NCBI GenBank assembly: GCA_019426215.1
Contig: CM033403.1
Span: 67,001-131,000 of the forward strand
Length of the DNA stretch: 64,000 nucleotides
From: Buddleja alternifolia
Lineage: Eukaryota > Streptophyta > Magnoliopsida > Lamiales > Scrophulariaceae
Direction: 5' to 3'
The position numbers were made by a program, and so were the translations under genes. The notes under the pieces were generated by a model. The model saw only the letters and a list, made by a program, of their open reading frames with translations. It had not been told where the DNA came from and did no database searches. Below, piece after piece: positions 11,113 through 22,736 of this stretch (positions are counted from its first letter, which is position 1; each line of letters starts with the position of its first letter).

Positions 11113-12236
11113 CACTACTACAAAAATACCCAATTACAGCGCACCTATTACAGCGGTTCCCAACGAACCGCTGTAATAGGGTATCTTGGTCTTAACCTAT
11201 TACAGCGGTTCCGAGGGAACCGCTGTAATAGGTGGTCGATGGACCTATTACAGCGGTTCGTTAGGAACCGCTGTAATAGGTCCTAATTAAAAAAAAAAAA
11301 TACTCTAGCCTATTACAGCGGTTTACATAAAACCACTGTAATAGGTCAAAACCAAGATGCCTATTACAGCGGTTCACATAAGAACCGCTGTAATAGGTCG
11401 AAACCAAAAATTTAAATCCCTTAAATTTAGATCTTCCCGCTTCTCTCTATCTCTCTTAGTCTTTTTCTCTCTACTCTCTCTCTCTACACTCTCTTTCTCT
11501 CTCTCTCTCTAGCACCACCGCCGCCTCCACCGCCGCCGCCGCCGCCACCACCATATAGCACCACCGCCGCCTCCACCACCACCGTATGTGTGAGTGTATT
11601 TATATTTGTGTATGTGTGGGTTTATGTATATTTGTCTATATGTGGGTGTATGTATATTTGTGTATATGTGGGTTTATGTATGTATATGTGGGTGAATGTA
11701 TATTTGTGGGTTTATGTGTGTATATGTGGGTGTATGTATATTTGTGTATATGTGGGTGTATGTATATTTGTGTATATGTGGGTTTATGTATGTATATGTG
11801 AGTGTATGTATATTTGTGTATATGTGGGGTTTCGTACACGAATATGTGGGTGTGTATGTATATTTGTGTATATGTGGGTTTATGTAAGTATATGTGGGTG
11901 TATGTATATTTGTGTATGTGTGAGTTTATGTATATATATTTGTGTATTTGCGAATTTCGTGTCATTTAGACACGGTAAAATTATAAACGAAAAAGTGAAA
12001 TTAATAATAATAATAAAAAATACCCTATTATAGCGGTTCACGTAGAACCGCTGTAATAGGGTACCCTATTACAACGGTTTTTTTAGAACCGCTGTAATAG
12101 GGTACCCTATTACAACGGTTTTTTTAGAACCGCTGTAATAGGTCGAAACCCTATTACAGCATTGCCTATTACAGCGGTTCGAACCGTTGTAATAGGTCCA
12201 AAAAAACCGCTGTAATAGGCATTTTTTGTAGTAGTG
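11113..12236. mobile_element. Non-autonomous CACTA element, 1124 bp
   Basis: The ends are CACTACTACAAAAAT and its inverse ATTTTTTGTAGTAGTG. A 3-bp target duplication GAG flanks it (11110-11112 and 12237-12239). Both ends carry several copies of TATTACAGCGGTTC in inverted pairs. Inside are a CT-rich stretch, a CCACCGCCGCC-rich stretch and a GTGTATGTATATTTGTGTATAT minisatellite. No transposase is present. The CT-rich and CCG-rich parts resemble 28860-29220 of the 9.9-kb CACTA in this window, which could be a source of transposase. Confidence 0.92.
11586..11950. repeat. Minisatellite in the small CACTA element
   Basis: Imperfect copies of a unit of about 24-32 bp built from TATGTGGGTGTATGTATATTTGTG repeat for about 360 bp. 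Long open frames appear on both strands because the repeat lacks stops; they encode only Cys/Tyr/Val or Thr/His repeats and are not genes. Confidence 0.85.
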
Positions 12237-12481
12237 GAGGATACTGACACTAGTATTTCTTTGGCACTGGCTTAGGAGTCGCTTTTGGCCTTTTTGAGCG
12301 TTTGGATAGACCTTCTTTTGTGAATCATTTACTTTCATCTTCTCATTGGTGCCTGAGCTGGTATTGACCTTCTCATTTTGCCTCGTACCATTGTCCTTGG
12401 GTTCATTCTACGTTTCACTATTTGAACTCTAACAAAGAATACACCTCTTCTTTTGTTGGTTGCCGTAACCTTAGATGTTTT

Positions 12482-13706
12482 TTATTTTTGACCAAATTTA
12501 TCACAACCTAAACTGGTCTTTTCACCAAAAAGTCTGATTACCACAGTCACATCATCTAGCTTTCTTAACGCTTTTGATAATGATGAGACAAGTTGCTCTG
12601 ATTTGGCAAGTTTAGCGATCAAATCAGCTTCTCTCTTGACTAATATACCAATATCACTTTTCAATTGTGTAATTTCACTCTCAAGCGATTGATTCTTCTC
12701 AATGCATTGTTGGTGAACTCGCAACTCTGCCGTGAGCGTCATGTTATCACTTGTGAGCACTGAAATGATATCAAAGTGATTTTGATATAATTTTGCAGCA
12801 TCTTGACAATCTTTATAATACTCATTTAATTTTTCAAGTAATTTATCATAAGAAAGAGGATGAGATAATTCAGTGGTTACCTTTGATAGCCAGTCGTCAG
12901 ACGCTTCTTCATCTCTCGCCATGAGACAAATTAGAGCTGAGTTGCTAGAAGGCTCATCATCGCTGCTTTCATCTGATGATTCCAAGTCTTCTTCAAGTGC
13001 GGAGAATGGTTCAAATTCCGTTAGCAAACCTTGTTGGCGAAGGTTGCTCCTGAATTGGTTTCTATCCACATGATCTTGCCTTGTGGGCTTAGATACATTT
13101 GGATAAGGGTAATTTACCTGGTAGTGTCCCGGTTTCCTGCAATTGTAACACAAATTAGTTTTCCTTTTCTGTTCAGTCGTTAATCGCTTGGAAACTACTG
13201 GCGCTGAGAGATTCTGAGTAGGAGACGGAGGCGCTTGATATGGAACTGGCGCTACTGGTTGAGGTGCGGAATACACTGGTGCTTGATACTGAGGCGCTGC
13301 TGCAAGGGGAGGGGTTTAAATTGAAGTTTGTCCATTGGGGTTTCTCTTTTCATATCTTAGAAACTTCTTAAATTTCTTGACTAATAAAGCCATCTCTTTT
13401 TTCTCATTGAATTCTATTGATTTCACCTCAGTAATCGCTTTACCGTTACTTTTGGTAGTAGCAATTAAAGCTCCTGATTCAATCGCTGAAGTCGTCGTGT
13501 CTCTAACTTCACCCAATTGAAACCCAAATGCCTTTAACTCTGAAAATACATGTTCTGGAGTTAAAGTCTCCAATGTCTGTGATTCTCTCATGGCAATAGT
13601 CTTAATCAAATGCTTGCTTGGAAGACTTTTGAATATCTTATTGACCATCTCTTTGTTGGTCAACTCCTTGTCTAGTGATGCTAACTCTGTGATTAGCAAA
13701 GTAAAC
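12482..13706 (-). pseudogene. Copia gag with zinc knuckle
   Basis: The upstream frame (13699-13316) shows LITELASLDKELTNKEMVNK and SLPSKHLIKTIA, a copia capsid signature. The next (13276-12482) contains LCYNCRKPGHYQVNYP, a CCHC knuckle in which the last Cys is Tyr, followed by a region predicted by eye as coiled coil (ESEITQLKSDIGILVKREA). One frame break separates the two. The N-terminus is lost at 13706 where an LTR begins. Confidence 0.8.
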
Positions 13707-14939
13707 TGACAATCTAATAGCTAACGTGCTTAATAGCAAGTGCACTAGTCGTGATAGTAATAAAAGTTAACAAAAAGTCCGGGTTGTCGAACCACGGAGA
13801 CTTGAATTTTAGTTTATGATTTTATAATAAAAAGAACAACTAAAATAAAGGTAAATTGAAGGTAACACGCGTAAAATAAGAATGAAGACACACGAAGGAT
13901 TGAAGACTAATTATAAAGGGAGACTAAGGCACATTCTAGGTCCAAATTGCTCAATTATGCTTATAAAGGCTCTTGTTGTAGTATTACGCTTATGTTTCTA
14001 TGGTGAAAGCTCCTAGGGTAGAGAATAACCGATGTCTCGTGCTAAACCCTTATGCTTGAGTGACGGTTTCCTAAGTATATCTGCCCGGAAATCTAACCAC
14101 TAAACATGCATTAACGCACTAGAGCTCACTCGATTTGGATCGAACGACTTCACCCAAGAATCTTTACCTATGTCTAGGGCAATTCCTCATTGGTTGCGGG
14201 TTCTGGTGTGAATTTCGTGCACCCTAAGTCAACTTTCTATCGAAATATTTACTTAAGCATAAGATTCTAACATATGGTGATCAAGCATATGCAAGACAAG
14301 CAAAAACACAAATTCACACCACATAACAACATAAGATTAACTTCAACAATCCTTTATTATAAGCATAAATCACAATTTGGCCTTACATGACCCTAGTCTT
14401 ACAAGTTTAGCTCATAATGGATAGCATAAAAGACATGGATGGATTCATAGACATAAAATGAAATGAAAAGCTAATAAAGACTCCATAAATGGTGGATGAT
14501 GATGGATCTTCAAGTTGAATCTTCAATCCCCAAGCTAACTTCCTTCTTACTCCCTTCCAAATGATGAAAAAGTGGCCCAAAAATCCCAGAAATCTGCATT
14601 GAATCTCAAGAGTTCGAACCCCTCAGAATGAGCTAGAAATTGGCTTTTATACACTTGGAAAACGGTTATGCCGGCGCCTAGGCGCGGCCTACGTGTCGTA
14701 CATTTCTTGGGGGATAAGTCCGGCGGTGCCCAAGCGAGGAAATGGTGGCGCCTAGCGTGGTCAATAGGCTTGAACTTGTGTCGTTCATCATTTTTCGCCC
14801 TTTTCTTCGTGTGCTCTCGTTTATCGCTTGAAATCACTTAACACCCCAATTAAATGTAAATGCGGCATGATTTAGGTGATAAATGATTTCAGAGCATAAG
14901 CATTATGGGTTTAAAAACACGTAAAAATGCCTCTTATCA
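13707..14939 (-). repeat. LTR of Athila-type element (3' LTR)
   Basis: On the plus strand it begins TGACAATCTAATAGC and ends CCTCTTATCA, followed by a run of 16 C, which is the polypurine tract of a minus-strand element. The bases before it are TAAAC; the matching duplication is not found because the element is truncated at about 15470. A minus-strand TATA box (GTATAAAAGCC, near 14642-14652) and a GC-rich block at 14665-14760 mark U3. It interrupts the copia gag. Confidence 0.85.
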
Positions 14940-15470
14940 CCCCCCCCCCCCCCCCAAACATATCAATTGCTCGACCTCGAGCAATAAGCTATAGGATCCA
15001 AAAGAAAATAATTCACACATGGAAGAATAAAAAGAAAACTACCTAACTCACTTTCGTGGAGTACACGGTTGCATTTAGCGGATGCAACAAGCCTTTGAAC
15101 CCTTGAGTTGCTTCAAAGGATGAGTTATAGTCTCGTGAGGGTTTGCATACGATATACCCACAAAATCGAAGGATTTTCAACCACACTCAAACAACGCAAA
15201 TCAATATGATTAATAATAAAGCAATGGCATGAATTCAACTGTTTAAGCTCAAAATTACATATATATACACGTCACATACTTGCTCATGTTACGCCTTAAC
15301 CTCAAAAAGACCATCCTAAGGGCGTAGTGTAATAAATCTAAGGTATTATAATCGAGCCGCATTCTTACCACTTTTCGAGCATTAATGTCATATCTTATCA
15401 ACTTTCGATTAGTCACACTGCACGAGAATTGAAGAAAACTTCAAATCCACTTAAAATTTCATCACTTTAT
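14940..15470 (-). mobile_element. Athila-type internal 3' end
   Basis: It starts with the C16 run and contains ATCAATTGCTCGACCTCGAG and TAGTCTCGTGAGGGTTTGCAT, both also present at 41244-41470. Similarity continues to about 15465 and then stops. It is non-coding in related copies. The rest of the element is missing. Confidence 0.75.
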
Positions 15471-17495
15471 CCTCCATTCACTGTTTTTGTTCCAAATTAC
15501 CCAGGCCCACAAAGAGCTCCAGTCACAAGGACTTATGAGATTTTCGAAGAATTATTATGTGAACTGGGAGTTGATTGCTCTATTTGGAACAAGCGTCTTC
15601 ATAGTTTTGAGGAATTAGCCGAGAAAATGGAAAATAAACAATACGCCAATAACACTCATAAGAAGATGAGGAAAACAAATTGTTAGGAATTTCATGTTAG
15701 TTGTTTTGATGACGACAAGATAGGATTTCATGTTAGACCCCAAAAGAATATAAGTTTACACTTTCATAGAATACTTGTATAAGCGTTTGAAAGTTTATTA
15801 GCTTGTTAAGCTTGTAATTTTTATCTTTATAGATTTTAGACTTAGGATTAGATACTGAGTCGTTAATAGAATTCTAGGTGAGTCTATTCGAGATGAAGTT
15901 GAAGATTAGCGTCTAAAGTCAAGTGAAGACGAAGATTTGTCTTAAGCATTTGTCAAACGCTTAAAAGACTATTTCAGGAGTTATGGATCAAAGCGTTCAG
16001 ATAAAGTTCTTAGCGACTAGTTCACGCTAAACACTATTCCATAATTGTTAACCAAGCGCTCTGTTTACTCAAGCGATTCAACTGAAATATATCCTCAAGA
16101 TATCAACGGTCATTTATTTCCAATGTAAATAAATTCAAAATGCATTAAATGCAACTAGGCAGTATGACTTGTGGACAACTTTTGCCTAGATTGTCAGCTT
16201 TTCAGAGTCAAGTCTGCTCATGTTCAATTGGAACCAGCGAAAATTATGGAATGTCAGAAAAGAGATTATTTGAAGCTCTGCGTGAGGTACACGCGCCTGA
16301 CTTGTGTCCAACGGACAAATCCCTAGATATTCTATAAATAGTTCCCTCCAGCAAAGAAGTAAAACACATATACGTGAAAGACGTAAATGTGAAAACTTTG
16401 TTGAAATTATTTGAGAGAAAAAGCTTAGAAACTCCGTAGCTAAAATCCTTCAAGCTTCTCAAATACATTCCAAAGACAGTCACTGATATCTCAAACATCT
16501 TCATAGAAGAACCCTACGCTATTATTGAGATATCCCAAGTTGTTTGAACTTTCCAACATCAAACAAACCTGTTACAATAAACCCTCAACATCTTTCATCT
16601 GAGTGAGAAAGATTGTTAACTTTCACAAGCAGTGTTTTTGAGTAAGAGAAGCTTGTTGAAGAAGGTCTTTATTGGAGCTGAAGTCTGTGTGATCAAGGAG
16701 CTCAAGGCCATCTTGGAGAAGATCTTTATTGGAGTTGAAATCTGTGTAATCAAGAAGCTCGAGATCGTCTTTCCAGAAGCAGAGGATTGAAGTGACTTGT
16801 AGCAGAAATCTGTGTGACCAAGGAGCTCAAGTCATCCACATCCATCACTTCCTTTGTCCCTATTTTGTAGAAGTCTCTGTGTGAATCTTCGAGAATCAAT
16901 TTAGTGGATTGCCTCCAAGTGTTCAAGGAAAAGAAGAACGTAGCTGGGATTACACCACCCAGTGAACCTTACAAATATCTTGTGTCACTTACTGATATAT
17001 TGCTTTGCTTTACATTTGCATATTATATCTTGAAAAGGCATTAAAAACAGTTAAGCGACTATTTTACAAAAAGAGAACGCTAAGCTTTCAAAACAAGGCT
17101 GAAGCGCTTACCCAAGCGCTAAGCACTTTACGCGTTCAAAATGTTTCAAGGAAAAGAAACTAAGGAAAAACTTTGTGACGCTAAACGTTTTCAAAGAAAA
17201 GACTTATAAAATACTTCCGTTGTGCTAACCCTGATTAAGCGATTGAAATATTACCCTACTTTGATAACCGTTGAAATTGCTAAGTCTAAGTTAACTTTAT
17301 CAAACCAGTCTTCAAGTAAACGCTTAGTCAAGTGCTTACAGTCTCAAGCGTCCAATCAAATTTTATATGAAATATTTTGATGTCTCGAAAAAGACTTCAG
17401 GGTCTATTCAAACCCCCTCCCTTCTATACCTTTCGTATTCCATTTGGGACCAACACAAATGATAGACTATGGAAGTTTGCTGATATGCTTTTCAA
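15471..17495 (+). pseudogene. Exon-like fragment split by a solo LTR
   Basis: From about 15471 one frame reads PPFTVFVPNYPGPQRAPVTR, then IFEELLCELGVDCSIW and NKQYANNTHKKMRKTN, up to 15680, where a solo LTR begins. Behind the LTR and its duplicated CAAAT the same frame continues at 17461 for twelve residues and meets a plant-like splice donor (CAA|GTAAGA, 17495/17496). The composition and clean frame differ from the surrounding elements, so it may be an exon of a host gene or a captured gene fragment. The family is not recognised. The 5' side is cut by Athila-type sequence. Confidence 0.5.
15681..17455 (+). repeat. Solo LTR, Ty1/copia type
   Basis: It begins TGTTAGGAATTTC and ends GGGACCAACA (TGTT...AACA). 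Identical 5-bp duplications CAAAT flank it (15676-15680 and 17456-17460), so it is a complete 1775-bp solo LTR left by LTR-LTR recombination. A TATA box CTATAAATA lies at 16332-16340. Words rich in AGCG and GCGCT suggest the same SIRE-like family as 3225-13706, but this is not proven. Confidence 0.9.
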
Positions 17496-17622
17496 GTAAG
17501 AACAAAAGAAATCGCAAGCCTCTTTCACAAAAAAGAAAGCGCGAGATTTTATTCTTTCATTATGTTTTAAGTGCTTTTATGAATGTTTCTATCTTCAAAC
17601 TCATTGTACCTACATGAGAATT
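17496..17622. other. Short unassigned stretch, possible intron
   Basis: This AT-rich sequence follows the GTAAGA donor of the exon-like fragment and runs up to the next LTR start. It has no other recognisable content. Confidence 0.3.
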
Positions 17623-18415
17623 TGTTAGGAAATTTCATGTTAGATGTTTTGATGATGACAAGATAGGATTCAATATTAGACCCCAAAATACAATATAAGT
17701 TTCTGATTTCTTAGATCAATGTATAAGCGTTTGAAAGTTTGTAATTTATTTTTTAGGTTTGTAATTTTTATTTGTACAAATTTTAGACTAGGTCTTAGAA
17801 ACTGAATCGCTAATAGAATTCTAGGTGAGTCTATTAGAGAAGAAGTTGAAGATCAACGTCTGAAGTCAACCAGAGATGAAGATTTGTTTCTTAGCGTCCG
17901 TCAAACGCTAAAGGACCTCATTTCAGGATTTACGGATCAAGCGCTCAAATTACTCAAGCGACTTATGTCAGATTCACCTGAAATAAATCCTCAAGTCATG
18001 AAGGACTTAAATGCATTCATCAACGAACATTTATTTCCAACAGGAAATAAATTCAAAATGCATTAAATGTTTAATAAGAGCATTAAATGTGATAAGCTAC
18101 TGTGACTTGTGGACAAGCCACCTTTATGACTAGACTGTCAGAACTTCAGAGTTTATAGCTGCTCCTGTCCAATCAGTTCCAGCGGATATTCAGGAATGCA
18201 GGCACTCTCCTAAATGTGTCCAACGGACAGATCCCAAGAATTGCCTATAAATACCTTACCTCCAGCAAACCCTAAAAATACAGACGATACAATATTGTAA
18301 AAAATTACGTACATGCACAAGAAAAACTTGCTGAGAAAAAGCTTAGAAACTCCATAGTCAAAATCCTCCACGCTTTTTACCTACATTCCAGACAGTCACA
18401 AATATCTCAAATATT
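17623..18415 (+). repeat. Truncated copia LTR, same family as 15681
   Basis: It begins TGTTAGGAAATTTCATG and follows the solo LTR closely, with shared blocks such as TTTTGATGATGACAAGATAGG, TCTAGGTGAGTCTATT and GAGAAAAAGCTTAGAAACTCC. Similarity ends around 18415, joining gypsy integrase sequence at a short shared TTCATA. A TATA-like CCTATAAATACC is near 18244. Only about 45% of the LTR remains. Confidence 0.8.
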
Positions 18416-19740
18416 TCATAAGCTAAATTTGGAGATAGCTCCAACGGCTCGTAACTTAGCACATGAGAAGGATTTGAAATGTATTTCTTCAGCATGGACA
18501 AATGGAACACATTATGAACACCGGTTAATGAAGGAGGCAAGGCCACTCTGTAAGCTCTATCTCCAACTCTTTCAAGAATTTCAAACGGACCAATATACCT
18601 CGGGCTCAGTTTTCCTTTCTTCCCAAATCTCATGATTCCTTTCATTGGGGCCACTTTCAGGAACATATGATCTCCAATAAAAAATTCCAAATCCCTTCTC
18701 CGTATGTCTGCTTAACTTTTCAGCTTACTCTGTACAATTTTCATTCTTTCACGTATCTTTTCCACAACCACTGTTGTTTGTTGTACCAATTTTGGACCAA
18801 GTAGTCTTCTTACTCCAACTTCATCCCATTGAACTAGAGATCTACATTTTCTTCCATATAATGCTTCATACGGTGCAATTCCAATGGTAGATTGGTAGCT
18901 GTTGTTATAGGTAAATTCTACCAATGGTAATTTCACATCCCAGCTTCCTTGGAAATCTAGTGTGTATGCTTTTAGCATATCCTCAAGTATTTGTATAACC
19001 CTTTCAGATTGCCCCTTGCTCTGTGGATGAAATGCTATACTGAATGCAAGCTTTGTTCCCATGGCATTGTGCAAACTCTTCCAGAATGTAGAAGTGAATT
19101 TAGGATCCCTATCGGATACTATGGAAACTGGCACTCCATTCAATCTGACTATTTCTTTAATGTACTGCTGAGTATATTGATCCATATTATATGTCGACCT
19201 TACTGGAAGAAAATGAGCTAATTTTGTTAATCTATCGACAATCATCTGTGTAGAGTGGTATTCCTTCTGAGTCTTAGGCAATCCAAGCACAAAATCCATA
19301 GTAATATGCTCCTATTTCCACTCTGGGATCGGTAGAGGCTTTAATAAGCCCGCTGGTCTTTGATGTTCAACCTTAACCTGTTGACAAGTAAACACTCTAC
19401 TACAAATGTTGCTATATCTTCCTTCACACCGGTCCACAATATCTTCCTTGATTGCTTGATCAGATGGCACACATAACCTCCCATTATATTGCATAACTCC
19501 CTCATAAGAAATTGAGAATTCTGTCCTTTTTCCTTCATCCATCTTTTTCTTTATCTCAGATAAATACACATCACCTTTCTGAGCTTCAATGATGTTATCA
19601 CGAAGTACAGACTTCAACATCAGAGTTGACAAAAAGCATACCTTCCCTTCAGACACAATTTCAAGTTCCAATTTCTGCAAATATAGTAATAATGGCTTCT
19701 GTGTGGTAAGGAGAGAAGACATGGACTTTCTACTCAGCAC
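18415..19740 (-). pseudogene. Gypsy integrase fragment
   Basis: Segments at 19740-19312 (end of RNase H through zinc-binding region), 19299-18712 (core: [42 protein letters not shown]) and 18690-18423 (GKLSPRYIGPFEILERVGDR, VHNVFHLSMLKKY). DDE residues are kept. The HHCC region is disrupted by a deletion, since the HPGSTKMY segment of the other copy is absent. It ends in unrelated LTR sequence. Confidence 0.85.
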
Positions 19741-20200
19741 ATCAGCCCCCCATTTCCTTTACAAGGATGATAGTTAATCACACAATCATAATCTTTGACA
19801 AGTTCCAACCATCTCAGTTGTCTCATATTCAGCTCTTTTTGGGTAAAGAAGTACTTCAAACTTTTATAATCGGTGTAAATCTCACACTTTGCACCATACA
19901 AGTAATGCCTCCAAATTTTTAGGGCAAAGACAACAGTAGCAAGTTCCAAATCATGAGTTAGATAATTCCTTTCATACTCTTTCAATTGCCTTGAAGCATA
20001 GGCAATTACCTTCCCATTTTGCATTAACACAACATTCAAACCATTTTTAGAAGCATCACTATACATAACGAATCCACCAGTTCCATTTGGAACAGAAAGA
20101 ATAGGAGCGGTAGTCAATCAGTGTTTCAACTCTTTTCACAAGCATCAGTCCAAATAAATTTCATGTTCTTTTTTTTCAACATCGTTAATGGAATGGCCAA
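19734..20200 (-). pseudogene. Gypsy RNase H
   Basis: The frame reads [33 protein letters not shown] and [20 protein letters not shown], the gypsy RNase H pattern with its Asp residues. A stop at 20118 separates it from the RT connection upstream. Confidence 0.8.
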
Positions 20201-20881
20201 TTTTGAAAATCCCTGAACAAATCTCTAGTAATATCCTGCCAATCCTAAGAAACTCCTAACTTCTGATACATTTGTTGGTGTTGTCCAATTATGCACAACT
20301 TCTATTTTACTCGGGACAACTGAGATTCCATTCTTGGATACTACATGCCCTAAGAATACCACTTGTTCCAGCCAGAATTCTCACTTCTTGAATTTAGCAT
20401 ATAGTTGTTTCTCTTTGAAAACTTGCAACACAAGTTTCAAATGTTCCTTGTGTTCTCGTTCATCGTGTGACTAGATCAAGATGTCATCAATAAATACAAT
20501 CACAAATTTATCAAGAAACTCCTTGAATACCCGATTCATTAAGTCCATGAAAGCTGCAAGAGCATTCGTTAAACCGAAGGGCATTACTAGAAACTCATAA
20601 TGGCCAAACCTTGTTCTGAATGCAGTTTTCTATATATCTTCCTCCTTGATTTTCAGTTGATGATAATCAGAACACAAATCAATCTTAGAAAATACTGATG
20701 CACCTTTCAATTGATCAAACAAGTCATCTATTCTGGGAAGGGAATATTTATTCTTGATTGTTACTTTATTTAGTTCTCTGTAATCAATGCATAACCGCAA
20801 GGTACCATCTTTCTTTTTAATAAACAACACAAGAGCTCCCCAAGGAGAATAACTAGGGCGAATGAAATCCTTATAAAGCAA
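20200..20881 (-). pseudogene. Gypsy reverse transcriptase
   Basis: The N-terminal part (20881-20630) reads [20 protein letters not shown] and [19 protein letters not shown]. Beyond a stop, fragments continue to VFIDDILI near 20480, which keeps the catalytic Asp pair but is followed at once by a stop. In the palm region the usual RSDYHQ is CSDYHQ. Confidence 0.8.
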
Positions 20882-21600
20882 ATCCTATAGTTGCACTTTT
20901 AACTTTTTTAACTCTGTTGGTGCCATTCTATATGGTGCTTTATAAATAAGGGCATTTCCTGGCACAACATCAATCACAAATTCAACCTCTCAGTCTGATG
21001 ATAGTCTTGGTAAATCATCTAAAAATACTTTTAGAAATTCTCTAACCACTTCCACATTTTCAGGCTTTAAATGTGTTTCAATTGAAGTGTCCACCACACT
21101 TGCCAAATATCCAACACAACCTTTGTTCAACATGTTTTGGTCCTTCAATGCTGATATAATTGGTAAGGAAAATTAGCCTGAAGTGCCGCTAAGCATAAAT
21201 TGTTCTTTCCCAGGTGGCAGAAAGATCATGACTTTCTTATTACAATCAATAGTGGCATGATATTTGGTAAGCCAATCCATACCCAAAATAACCTCAAAAT
21301 TTGAAATTGGTAGAACAAGATCAAAATATAGTGTTCGACTACCAATCTGAATAGAACAAGCCCTTAATATACGACTGGAATCCATTTTTCCCCGATGGAA
21401 TTGTCACGCTATATTTTATTTTTTACAAATCTGGTGTAATACCCAATTTTCTCACAAATGCATTCGATATGAATGAATGTGTAGAACCTGAATCTATCAA
21501 TGCAAATGCAGGCATACCCGAAATCAAAATAATACCTGAAATGACTGAGGGATCTGCCTCAACTTGCTCATTTGTCATTGAATAAACTCTCCCCTGCACT
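20882..21600 (-). pseudogene. Gypsy protease and RT lead-in
   Basis: The frame at 21385-21173 contains SNFEVILGMDWLTKYHATID, the C-terminal retropepsin flap and strand. The catalytic DSGSTHSFISNAF is readable upstream near 21480-21520, with a frame break between. Compared with the 56640-57311 copy, several small indels are present. Confidence 0.75.
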
Positions 21601-22548
21601 CTGTTCTGGAGGGTTGGGAAATCCTTTGTAAAATGTCAAAGCTTCTTACATTTGAAACAACTGTTGGAACCCATTTGACATTCACCAAAATGATTCATCC
21701 CACATTTTGTACATTTATGTTTTTCATGCGCATTGGAGGTCTGTCCAACTCGAGGATGTTTGTCATTTCCTTGACCTGGTTTCTGCTCTAGTTTTTTACA
21801 TTGTTTTGGGTTTCTTGGAGTGAACATTTGTCTCTTTTGTTGATAGGGTTTCTAAATCTCTTTTTCATCCAGGTCAGCCATCAAAGCTTTATCCACAATT
21901 TCTCTAAACTGAGTTGCGAAGACATCCTTACATCCCGTCTAATCTCAAGTTTCAATCCTCTCAAAACGTGATCGATCTTTTCAGTATTATCTCTTGCAAT
22001 GTACGGTACATATCTGCAACCCTCTTCAAATTTTCTAACATAGTCACATACAGTCATGTCACCCTGCTTCAACTCCAAGAAGTCCTTTACCTTAAGGGAT
22101 CTATCATCTCTGGTGAAGTACTTGTCATAAAAGATCACCTTGAACCTATCCCATGTCAATGTCTCCATATCCATGGCAAGTTTGGCTCCTTCCCACCAGA
22201 TTCTTGCTTCTTTCTTCAGTAAGAAGATTGCACAAAGTACCTTATCAGCATCATCGATACGCAAGTAGTCAAAGAAGATATTCAATGATTTAACACACTT
22301 CTCTGAACCCGTAGAAATCAGATGGTTCCATCTTTCTGAACTTCTCATACACAGCTTGTGGATGGTCAGGTCGAACAAGAGGCGCATGAGCTAGCTGATT
22401 CTATTCTTGAGTTCTCTGTTGCATGTCCAGTAACTGTTGAATTTGCTCACCATGCATTCTAGTTTGTTCTTGTATCAGATTAGTTAGATTACCCACCACA
22501 TTGTTGCCACCCTCTTGGGCACCCGATTCCTTTCTTTTTGGCGGCATG
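21601..22548 (-). pseudogene. Gypsy gag with zinc knuckles
   Basis: The start [18 protein letters not shown] is readable at about 22548. The capsid region is at 22387-21881 ([40 protein letters not shown]). Behind a break come CTKCGMNHFGEC and CFKCKK, two partial zinc knuckles. A deletion removes residues around GSSDP present in the other copy. Confidence 0.75.
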
Positions 22549-22736
22549 ATTTCATATATTTTACCCAACTTATCCCGTTCACTAGCCAATAATGAATGCA
22601 CCATAATGACAATAATATGCATCGATCAAACATAAAAGAATAAACTAAAGAGTTAACCAAGTTTCCCAACCGGAATATGTTCATATGCCTTCTTCTGTCT
22701 TCAGGAAAGACTAAACCTCCGCTCTGATCCCACAAA

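Larger units (their letters stand above)
3225..13706 (-). mobile_element. Degenerate SIRE/Maximus-like Ty1/copia element
   Basis: Read on the minus strand the order is gag with zinc knuckle, protease, integrase, reverse transcriptase, RNase H, a roughly 0.75-kb spacer and an extra 3' gene. Integrase ahead of RT is the copia order; an extra ORF behind pol is typical of SIRE/Maximus. Both ends are lost: gag is cut at 13706 by an Athila-type LTR, and the 3' gene is cut near 3225 by another Athila-type copy. Many stops and frameshifts are present and a CACTA element sits between gag and protease, so this is a dead copy. Confidence 0.8.

Noticed and set aside
11586..12033. Overlapping long ORFs on both strands with Cys/Tyr/Val or Thr/His repeats
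   Set aside because: They translate a minisatellite inside a non-autonomous CACTA element; all frames are open because the unit has no stop.
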